Positions 56,043 to 64,000 of a stretch of 64,000 nucleotides of DNA are shown here, piece by piece (within the stretch, counting starts at the first letter, position 1; each line of letters starts with the position of its first letter). The notes beneath the pieces were generated by a model. The model made no database searches. It saw only the letters and a list, made by a program, of their open reading frames with translations, and was not told the origin of the DNA. The stretch comes from Fusarium oxysporum f. sp. lycopersici 4287 (lineage: Eukaryota > Ascomycota > Sordariomycetes > Hypocreales > Nectriaceae): the NCBI RefSeq assembly GCF_000149955.1, contig NC_030986.1, positions 5,049,870-5,113,869 on the forward strand. The letters are read 5' to 3'. A program made the translations under genes and the position numbers.

Positions 56043-56943
56043 ATGGCTTCCAACCGTCATGTTCTTGTGCTCGGAGGCAATGGAAAGATCAGCAGGCTTC
56101 TCACTGTCATTCTGCTGGAGAAGTCCTGGACTGTGACGAGTCTGATCCGTAACCCTGACCAGATCGACGACCTGAAGAAGATTTCCGAGGGCTTGCCGGG
56201 AGAACACAAGATCCTGGTTCATGATCTCATCAAAGTTGATAGTCAGGAGAAGGCCGCTGCTATTCTCGACGAAGTGAAGCCGGACTCTGTCGTCTTCAGC
56301 GCCGGTGGGTTGGATCTCCGTCCGGTAGCTGTGAGAAGTGTACGCTAATCAGTGAACAGGCCCTGGAAGGGGAACTGATCAAGACACGGTAGAAGCACAC
56401 TTACGGATCGTGTGTTGTTGGGTGTAACTGATGTGTTTCTAGATCATCCGCATCGATCGTGATGCTGCAATCTTCTTCATCAAGGCCTCGGTCGCCAACA
56501 AGTCCGTCGGTCATCATCTCCAGGTCTCCTACTTGGGCGCTCGACGCGAGCAAGCTCCCTGGTGGACTGCCGAAGACTGGGAAGGCTGGAAGAAGGTCAA
56601 CTCAACTTTCCTGGGTCCTTACTATGAGCCCAAGACCGCCGCCGATGAAGCTCTCGTTACTGAAGCCAGGAAGAGAGACGGCTTGACCGCTGTATCGGTC
56701 CGCCCTGGTGGTCTCACCGACAAGGACGAAGGGGGAGTGCTCTTGGGACAAACGAAGCAAGCCAGAGGCATGACCACTCGAGCGTCAACAGCGAGAGTCA
56801 TGGCCTTGGTGTTGGAGAAGGAGGATGTGAAGGGACATTGGTTGGATGTTCTCGACGGCGAGGAAGATGCAGAGACTGCAGTCGATCGTTACGTTCGTGA
56901 TGAGACGGAGTGTGCTGAAGGAGAGCCAGTCATGAAGAACTAA
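56043..56943 (+). CDS. NAD(P)-binding Rossmann (NmrA/SDR-like) protein
   Basis: Exons 56043-56304, 56360-56388 and 56443-56943, 263 aa. N-terminal dinucleotide fold VLVLGGNGKISRLLTVILL with the G-G-x-G-K-x-S-R variant of the GxxGxxG motif. Strand 4 VVFSAG is split by intron 1. DRDAAIFFIKA and SVRPGGLTD are hallmarks of atypical SDRs with an NAD(P)-binding_10 style fold (YwnB/HSCARG-like). Likely a redox sensor or reductase in the cytosol; substrate unknown. The 29-nt middle exon is needed to keep frame. Confidence 0.85.
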
Positions 56944-57745
56944 TCCTGTAATCGAAGATCATCGACCTCCCAAGGCCAATACGGCACTTGGTGTCATTCC
57001 TGTGCCCACCCTGCCCACCATGGCACGCGAGTCTCCCGTCCCTAAGGGGTCTAGTCAGGTACCCGGCCTCGCACCCTCGAGAGTCCCACTGTTTGTGCGG
57101 GCCGGTAGGGAATCACCTAGCAGGACGTGCGCTAGGATACCCGAAAAGGGGAAAATAGCATCATGGAACTGCAACATGGTTTTTTGATATTCACAACTCT
57201 GATATATAAGATAGAGCCATGAAGCTCGATGCGAAGTTTGGTATCATAGGGATGCAACTTGTCCATTTTTTTCGAAACGTGCATCGCAAAGTTGGGTTCA
57301 GGAGCAGTGAGTGCGTAGTTGAGCTTCCCATACTCTCCCCTTTGATATCAGAAATAGGGCAGCGAAACTGCTGCACCAGAAATTGATGCACCTAGAGTTC
57401 GAAAGAGCCCGCTGAATTTGAAATCACTCGCTTGCTCTTTTGGCTATAAATTTCCAACTTTTCTCCCCCACAGACTTCTTTTCCTTTCTCCACGTCAACA
57501 TCGCTTGCTCCGTCACGATCCAAACGACGTTCCCAAACCCTCATTCCAAAGCACCAACCTTTCTTTCACTTCGACCTGAAGTCAGTTTGCTATCTCATCT
57601 ACATTCGCTCTTCCTTTAAGGTATGTCCTCCTTCTCTTTGTGTTGTTTCCCTTCGGGTCACTTCACTTCACGTTCCTTTGTCTCCCCCTTCAGCATCTCA
57701 CATTTGTCCTCAGCACACATCCTATCCCGAAACATCACGATCACC
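56944..57745. other. intergenic region and leader
   Basis: About 0.8 kb. A possible 5' UTR intron of the next gene starts at about 57621 (gtatgtcc) and ends near 57692 (ccttcag). The sequence is C/T-rich upstream of that. Confidence 0.4.
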
Positions 57746-58189
57746 ATGGGTCTCATCGCCAAGCTTAAGTTCAAACTGCGCAAGGTGCGAGCCAAGTATT
57801 TGGCCCGCAAGCGTCTCGCACAGGGTGCCGAGCCTATCGCCCACGGGGAGCGACTTGCCCAGGTTCATCGAGTGTAAGTTCATCCTCAACTCTGCTCGTC
57901 ATACATACATGACGGAACTAACCCATGTTTGAATAGGGAGGGTACCGAGCATCGCATTGAGCGCGGAATCGATGTCATGGAAGCAGCCCGTCGCTCTGTG
58001 TATGGTGCTCACATGCTGCCCCAGACAACTGACTTTGGCGTCAGTCCCGAGGAGGCCCGCGCCCTGCACAAGAAGCAGCAGGATGAGGACCGAGCCAAGA
58101 AGACTGCGAAGGAATCTGACGTCCAGGAGGAAGCTGGCATCTGGGATGGCAGCCCTACCAAGGACGACAACCCAGTCAACCGCATCTAA
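57746..58189 (+). CDS. small uncharacterised protein
   Basis: Exons 57746-57873 and 57934-58189, 127 aa. The first 30 residues are strongly basic (MGLIAKLKFKLRKVRAKYLA), with a second-position Gly that could be myristoylated. The rest is charged and helical with a short conserved-looking VYGAHMLPQTTDFGVSPEEA and ends DDNPVNRI. No domain recognised. Splice signals and a long C/T-rich leader support expression. Confidence 0.7.
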
Positions 58190-59755
58190 GCTCACCACCA
58201 ATCCAACCTATGATTTCGACGATTTTATGATTTTCACGACATAGTCAGGGTCAAGCAGGTTCTTGGGGGTTCTGAAGAAGGGTTATGACTTTGAACGGGT
58301 GACAGTAATACAGTAGATGACAACGGTCTTAACAAGGATGTCTCTTCGAGACACGCACAATACATCAACTGTACCCAAACTTGACCATCTCTGACGTGAA
58401 TGCCTTGATTTCCACATTGCTACAATCAATCGAGTCTGCTTAATCTGCATGCCATATTTGTTTGATGATCGAGCGCGCTTAACATCTAAAGTCAGGCAGT
58501 GTTGTGAGTCCTGTTCCCGTGGAGACGCCTGTGTAGCAAGCCCAATTTGGGAGTGATTTATTAGGAAAATCCCCTCCTGTACACATACTCCCCCATACCC
58601 TCGTAAATCTCACTCCCAGATACTCAAGAACAAATGCGTCGAGGCAGCGGTCATTGTTTATTTCACTAGTGGGCTTGTTTGGTGGGAGCTTAGGGCAGGG
58701 CAAACACTCGAGCATTGTGCAACCACAAATCGATAATTAACAAACCTGTCATGCACATCAGGCAGAGACTCTTCTATTGTTTACTACCAGTCCGTCTACC
58801 GGGGTTACGAGCATTCTGTAGAATCTGGTGGAAGAGTGTTGATGCCTCAGGGGCGGGGCGATGGGAGTTGGATTAGCCAGCACTGGAGTGTCAGGCTGCA
58901 GTGTCAAATGACGCCATCATTTACAACATTGTATACCTAGCCACTAATTAAGGGGCATCCGTTGAGGTTGTTGCACGAAGCTCTAAGATGATCTTGTGAG
59001 CTGGTAGTTACGTAATTATGTGGTGTTGAGGATGAATGATATTTGTCTCTGCCCATCCTTCGAGAGAGGAGGATTCACAGCATTTACTGCATGTATCTCA
59101 CACCATCTTGATGCTTCTTTGTATCTCTTTTAAATATCGAGTTAATAGTGTAAATATTCAATCGTGCAATCAAGGCTGCCAAGCATTCACGTGTCTCTTC
59201 TTATACACTAAAAACGACAACGAACGTTAGAATAAAGTAATTGACTAACTGGCCGGTCCATGTACCCATCCTTTACCCTACCCTAGTTCTGGCTTAGTAT
59301 TAATCTCGTCGTGATATAAACGCCTGTCACCTAAATCGAAACACAATCACGATCCCTGCATCACAATTTTGAGCTCATGGTGGGTAACTTGCTCACATGT
59401 ACTCAAAGCTGCCTCTCTCCTGACTCGTCACCCGCCAAAAACACTTCATTCACGTCGGTTTGTGGAAGGTGTGAAGCTATTGTAGATGACTGTGGCGGTG
59501 GTTTGGGGAAGGTCGAATACTACTGCAGCTACCCTTTCTTTGCTCCTTCGCTAACAGACTCAGTCGGACGCCTTTGGACTTTCCACGTTCGTCGCAGGGT
59601 CAATATCTTCGTTTGTTACTGTCCTTTCGAAACTTGACCTTGTTCTTCTTCTCCATCATCATCATCCACTTGCTTCAACGATTAACTTCCATCAAAAGAT
59701 CAACAAAGACATCATCATCAAACAAACCGTCATCACTTTGCTATAGCTTTGCAAC
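58190..59755. other. intergenic region
   Basis: About 1.57 kb between the small protein and Ctr genes. Only short frames. C/T-rich and catcat-rich leader right before the Ctr start (59640-59750). Nothing else recognised. Confidence 0.45.
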
Positions 59756-60623
59756 ATGAATACAATCATGGATCACGATATCGCAGCCACCGCTACAATG
59801 CATCCAGCTTTTGCAACAGCTCTCGCCAGCTTGAGCGAAGAGGGGGCTGGGAACTGCACTGAAAACCCCGTAAGTTATTCCATCCCTTTCTCATCATCTC
59901 TAGCATCACAGCTGACGACGTCTCTCCCAGATGCTTTGGAACTGGAACACTATTGGTACCTGCTTTATTTCCAAGGCGTGGTACATGGATTCCGGAGGCA
60001 AGTTCGGCATCACCTGCTTCGGCGCCTTCATGCTGGTCATGCTTCTTGAATTCTTAGCTCGTGTCTCTAGAGAATGGGAACGTCACCGATTCGCCAGAGG
60101 CGCCCCCAATTCTCAAGGGCCATATGCTCCCGCTGCTGGTATTGAACTTGCGGTCCTTCAACCTGCTGCTGCTCAACCTGCTGCTGCTCAACCTGCTGCT
60201 TCTCAACCTGCTGCTGCTCAACCTGCTGCTGCTCAACCTGCTGCTTCTCAACCTGCTGCTGCTCAACCTGCTGCTGCTCAACCTGATGACATTCAACCTG
60301 TGGCCTCTCGGCCTGCTTCCGCTACTGGCCCCAACAATGGTAAAGATGCAAACGACGCCAACAACGACGCCAACCCCATTCCCAATTTTTGCCCCAGCTT
60401 CGTGGAACATGCCTTTATTAACGCTATATTGCACACGGTGCAGTGTATTATCACCTACATTCTCATACTGATGGCTGTGTCATTCAATGGCTACATCATC
60501 ATTTCTATGTTCATCGGTGCTTACGTTGGTGCTTTATGCTTTCAGCGGGATCCACTGACCGAGACTCGAAACCCGAATGCTTACCAGCGTGCTTTCCAGC
60601 AGCCTGTTGTTTGCTGTGTTTAG
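59756..60623 (+). CDS. Ctr-family copper transporter with repeat-bearing loop
   Basis: Exons 59756-59869 and 59931-60623, 268 aa. Short N-terminus with scattered Met (MNTIMDHD; TMHPAF). TM1 region MLWNWNTIGTCFISKAWYM then KFGITCFGAFMLVMLLEFLARVSREWERH matches fungal Ctr copper transporters. The cytosolic loop has eight QPAAA/QPAAS repeats. TM2 ILHTVQCIITYILILMAVSFNGY, TM3 IIISMFIGAYVGALCF with the G-x3-G packing motif; the protein ends in CCV. In the usual alignment the TM2 Met-x3-Met copper filter is replaced by Ile-x3-Val. Ctr proteins work as trimers; a vacuolar/plasma-membrane location cannot be told apart here. Confidence 0.85.
60159..60278 (+). repeat. 15-bp coding minisatellite in Ctr gene
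   Basis: Eight consecutive 15-bp units (caacctgctgctgct or ...gcttct) encode Gln-Pro-Ala-Ala-Ala/Ser. Units follow the order A A S A A S A A, so a 45-bp higher-order period exists. Two degenerate units continue to about 60308. All lengths are multiples of 3, so copy-number change keeps the frame. Confidence 0.95.
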
Positions 60624-61411
60624 GAATCGGAGAAGGGGCCCAAAGCTCTGGCCACACGTTACTGGAGGAAATTTACCATTTGCTTGTTGTCAAGCTGGTA
60701 GAGGGGTTACGCTGCATTCTTTTAAACTTGATATTGGTTTTAGGTCTGGTAATACATAAATAGAGGTTCTGATTGTATCAATATGTTTGTCCTTGCTTCT
60801 TTTGTGCGACAGCAGTGTTGACGTGACACTGTGCTGCATGTTGTGTGTAAGTCAGCAGCCTTATCAGAGATGACTTGGTACTTTGACTAGATCCAATCGA
60901 GCTCCTCATAACTCCCTGGATGATGGATCTCTGTAGCTGGAGCTTTGGGTGGATGTCGACATTGATAGCTTACTAAGAGGCTTGGCTTGATCTCGGACTT
61001 CGGTGTCTTGTTGATGGTATCGTCCCAATCTTACACTCGACGGGTCATTTACGTCTCCTGTTTCTTGTCTGTTATCAATCAAAGATGTAAGTGAAGATGG
61101 AGTAGCATGGAAATAGAATTGGCTGACAAATTATCTTGGCAAGGAAGTGGATGTCCCCCAATTTCGATTGGCGTCAACCCGTCGATCCTAGACATGGGGT
61201 TGTCCTGCTAACCCAATTGAGAAGCCCCCGTACGAGTCTCGACCAAACTTGCAACTTTCATCAAATGCAACAGCTTTATTAATCACACTCCCATCTCCAT
61301 CTCCATCTCCATCTCCATCTCCAGCACCACCACGACTCACTTACACTGACTGGCTGCTCTTCCATCAAACCTTTACTACAGAGGCTCAGGGGGTCATCTC
61401 CACTAGCCACC
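60624..61411. other. intergenic region and leader of Zn2Cys6 gene
   Basis: 788 bp with the 3' UTR of the Ctr gene and promoter of the next regulator. Contains the short ccatct repeat listed separately. Confidence 0.4.
61291..61320 (+). repeat. ccatct hexanucleotide repeat in 5' leader
   Basis: Five perfect ccatct units in the leader, about 90 bp before the start codon of the Zn2Cys6 gene. Confidence 0.9.
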
Positions 61412-63247
61412 ATGTTTCGCCATCTCATGTCCTCAAAGGTGCGCTCCAACGCAGGCTGCTGGACCTGTCGTCTCCGTCGCAAGAAATGCGATGAGAAGCG
61501 TCCTGTCTGCGATGCGTGTGGCACCCTCGAGATCAGTTGTTTCTTCGATGAGGAAAAGCCAGAATGGATGGACGGTGGACCGAAGCAGAAGGCCATGGCT
61601 GAGAAGATCAAGGCTCAGGTCAAGAAGCAGGCCAGCCAGCGTCGCGATCGCAAGTATATGGAGATGCTTGAAGCCGGTACTCGCAATGTCACACTACAGA
61701 ATGAGGGCCAAAACCAACAGCAGCCTCATGACGCTGCCATGTCCGCTGCGTCCGACACTGATCCTGCTTCGGGCCATGAGTTTGGGTCGACGCCTGCTTC
61801 TAGCAACACCAGCGGCGCCTCGCCTCCTGATATGCCATGGCACAGTCACTTCGCTGTCCCGACTGAGGACTCCAGCAGCTCAACTGGTGCCAGTACCGAG
61901 ATTCACTTCATCATGATCTACCTCGACTACGTTTTCCCATATCTCTTCCCCTTTTACCGCCCTCCCATCCTGGCAGGCGGTCGTGGCTGGGTACTCGACG
62001 TGCTCCAAAGCAACAAGTCTGTCTGGCATACAGCTGTGTCGCTCACTTCGTACTTCTTCAGCATAGTCATGGCCAATGGCGCAGTCGAGCATCAGGAGTG
62101 CACAAACCGAATGGTTCATCAATTACAGTCTCAACTTGAGATGGGCTTGAGAGAACTGCAGCGTGAGATGACCGCTGTCAACCACAAGGTCTCATGCGCT
62201 GGCGTCCGAGATCGCCTTCTTGTTCTACAAGCTATCCTACAAATGCTCATCTTTGAGGTTTCAACGAGTAACAAGGACCACTGGAAGATGCACCTCGATG
62301 CCGCTATAACCATGTTTCAACAGATCCTCCCGCAATCAGAGAAATGGGGCGAGACATTGGAGGCTCTCTACAGCTACCGTTGGCCACCGCCAGAGATGGG
62401 TATAAGAAGACCTTTCAGCACCAACCAAGCTGCCCTTCGCTTCTTTACAGCCAATGTCCTCTACATCGATGTCATATCCAGCATTACACTCGAGCAGGCA
62501 CCACGTCTTCAGAAGTACCAAGATAACATCATGCCCAGCTGCAAAACTTACACCAACCCCCACGAAGTTCGCATCTCGGGCTCGCTCTTCATGGAAGATT
62601 ATGTTGGTCTCAACAACTGGGTCGTGCAGATCATCGGTGACATTGCGGCACTGGATGCCTGGAAGAAGGAGCAGAAGAAGAAGAACTCGCTATCAATAAA
62701 CGAATTGGTTCAGCGAGGCAAAATCATGGAAGACGCCATTAAGGGGGGCCTTAGTGTAATTGAAGCGCAGATCCAAGGGCCGGGCCCCTTCTTCGATCCC
62801 GTTATAAGCGTTGTCGCGAACCCTACTCAAAATTACGGCTACGGGGTTGATACTAAGCAAGCCCCTGGTCTTGCGGTCAATAACATGATCTGGCTCCAAG
62901 CAGCGCTCACATACCTTCACGTCGTCATATCCGGCTGGCAACCGTCTTGCCCAGAGATCCAAACTTCCGTTTCCCGTATGACAGAACTCCTGACGACCCT
63001 TCCATCCAACATCTGCCTCCGGACTCTGGTGTGGCCCTTTTGTATTGCAGGATGCCTTTCGCCCCCTGAAGACGAGGACAAGTACCGCGCAATGGTGGAG
63101 CGTCTGGGTCCGGTCAGCGTGTTCGGCACGATCAGAGAGGCGCTTGAAGTTATGGAAAAGGTGTGGTCGAGGCGAGATCAGATTGATGAGAGTTGGGATG
63201 TGGCCAAGTGCCTTCAAATTCTGGGACATGGAGTTTTGCTGATTTGA
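61412..63247 (+). CDS. Zn2Cys6 transcription factor
   Basis: Single exon, 611 aa. Zinc cluster Cys16, 19, 26, 33, 36 and 43 with canonical C-x2-C-x6-C-x6-C-x2-C-x6-C spacing (GCWTCRLRRKKCDEKRPVCD). A Gln/Lys-rich linker and Ser/Thr-rich region follow, then the fungal-specific regulatory domain (from about 160, HFIMIYLDYVFPYLFPFYRPP) typical of the fungal_trans_2-type family, down to SWDVAKCLQILGHGVLLI at the C-terminus. Nuclear regulator; targets unknown. It directly follows the Ctr gene on the same strand, but a role in copper control is only a guess. Confidence 0.93.
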   Translation: MFRHLMSSKVRSNAGCWTCRLRRKKCDEKRPVCDACGTLEISCFFDEEKPEWMDGGPKQKAMAEKIKAQVKKQASQRRDRKYMEMLEAGTRNVTLQNEGQNQQQPHDAAMSAASDTDPASGHEFGSTPASSNTSGASPPDMPWHSHFAVPTEDSSSSTGASTEIHFIMIYLDYVFPYLFPFYRPPILAGGRGWVLDVLQSNKSVWHTAVSLTSYFFSIVMANGAVEHQECTNRMVHQLQSQLEMGLRELQREMTAVNHKVSCAGVRDRLLVLQAILQMLIFEVSTSNKDHWKMHLDAAITMFQQILPQSEKWGETLEALYSYRWPPPEMGIRRPFSTNQAALRFFTANVLYIDVISSITLEQAPRLQKYQDNIMPSCKTYTNPHEVRISGSLFMEDYVGLNNWVVQIIGDIAALDAWKKEQKKKNSLSINELVQRGKIMEDAIKGGLSVIEAQIQGPGPFFDPVISVVANPTQNYGYGVDTKQAPGLAVNNMIWLQAALTYLHVVISGWQPSCPEIQTSVSRMTELLTTLPSNICLRTLVWPFCIAGCLSPPEDEDKYRAMVERLGPVSVFGTIREALEVMEKVWSRRDQIDESWDVAKCLQILGHGVLLI

Positions 63248-63721
63248 TACCCTCGGGAGTGAGTTCGTTGATTGGTTCAGGATATGAATATTGCTTTACT
63301 TCACTTTCTACTGTGGAAGGGACTCATACTAAATTTCCGTCATTTCGGGAGGAACATATATGAATGGGAATTGGCATTTCGTGCCTTATTCCCAAGTGTC
63401 ACTCCCTTACTACAATTAAGAATGCTCCATTTGAAGCGGCACCTAGCTTTTATACTTAGTCTTGTCTCGAAACCTTTTGGGTTATCTATCTTGTGTTCTC
63501 TCAGCAACAGTTATTCTGGCCAGGCGTCATAGATCATAAGGTACGTTGGCACAGCGGTTTATGGTTGAGCAATCCATGTCAACCCAGATCCCATTTTTAT
63601 TCGTTTTCTGATGATGAAGCCGATCTAACCAGTAGACATTACCCAGGTGTTCTCAAACACTCGTTTCCATAAACCGACAAGCAAAGCAAAGCATCTAATC
63701 TATTATATCCCAAAGCCACGA
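63248..63721. other. convergent 3' intergenic region
   Basis: About 470 bp, A/T-richer than the neighbours, between the TF stop and the stop of the minus-strand frame at the window edge. Nothing recognised. Confidence 0.4.
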
Positions 63722-64000
63722 TTACCCCTGGACCCTTTTACCGCCGAAGAGTGTCTGTCTCTTCTCGAGCAGATCAAGATCCCACCAACCCTCTACCCGT
63801 TCCAGCAGAGTCTTGCGCTTCGACCAGACCCTCTCGAGAGGACTCTTTGGTCCACTATCATTCATACGTCCCGGTGACACCGGAACTGGAGGCAAAGGAG
63901 GAAGATGCTGCAGAGGCTGTGGCACTTCCTTTCTCTTTACCCGGACAGGCGCCGTGGGGGGCGGGGGACACCACGGCTGGCGTGCGCTCTCAGCATCAGA
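63722..64000 (-). CDS. 3' end of a minus-strand gene running off the window
   Basis: The frame is open from the window edge to a stop at 63722-63724: 92 residues, Pro-rich at first (CPPPPTAPVRVK; LPPLPPVPVSPG), then charged (SPLERVWSKRKTLLERVEGWW). No domain is recognised. A shorter plus-strand frame overlaps (63647-63877) but has less protein-like composition. Coding status is moderate as only this piece is visible. Confidence 0.4.
   Translation of the reverse strand, partial: SDAESARQPWCPPPPTAPVRVKRKEVPQPLQHLPPLPPVPVSPGRMNDSGPKSPLERVWSKRKTLLERVEGWWDLDLLEKRQTLFGGKRVQG

Noticed and set aside
61249..61494. Plus-strand frame with Pro-Ser repeats before the Zn2Cys6 gene
   Set aside because: The repeats come from the ccatct microsatellite in the leader, and the frame clashes with the clear zinc-cluster frame.

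Overview
The window is nuclear DNA of a filamentous ascomycete, most likely a Sordariomycete of the Fusarium type. The reasons are many short introns of about 46-60 nt with GT...AG ends and CTAAC/CTGAC branch points, Zn2Cys6 regulators, and a gene set that is ordinary for that group. The genus is inferred from general gene content; no rRNA or marker gene is present to prove it. All exon coordinates were built by hand from splice signals and reading frames.

Layout. 0-8.6 kb: 3' end of an RSC4-like bromodomain gene, an uncharacterised probable mitochondrial membrane protein, a Vps3844/DUF3844 endomembrane protein and a Zn2Cys6 regulator. 8.6-20.5 kb is the unusual part: a two-gene module (small zinc-ribbon-like protein followed by a larger two-TM protein ending in a CorA-like coiled-coil/TM region) is present twice in direct orientation. 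It is followed by an arginyl-tRNA synthetase paralogue that has lost both signature ATP-binding motifs. 21.2-30.5 kb: the Hsp90 co-chaperone STI1, then about 6 kb without a recognisable gene, then flavohaemoglobin. 31.1-35.4 kb: a C2H2 regulator and an OTT_1508-type deaminase-fold gene share a divergent promoter with three copies of one motif; a GST lies tail to tail with the deaminase.

36.8-48.9 kb: a LITAF-domain protein, a Baeyer-Villiger-type flavin monooxygenase beside a cytochrome P450 whose first intron has lost its AG acceptor, a divergent pair of splicing genes (Ntr2-domain protein and SmG), a rhodanese/Acr2-type phosphatase-like protein, and an intracellular GH3 beta-glucosidase with a PA14 insert. 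50.2-63.2 kb has a metal flavour: a ZIP zinc transporter, a membrane-anchored haemerythrin-domain protein, a tiny histidine-rich protein with an MGCC lipidation-type N-terminus, a Ctr-type copper transporter interrupted by a minisatellite, and a Zn2Cys6 factor. The window ends inside a minus-strand reading frame.

The best candidate for an undescribed system is the duplicated zinc-ribbon/two-TM module at 10.1-17.7 kb. The copies keep the same gene order, orientation, spacing and all splice positions, while the proteins have diverged.
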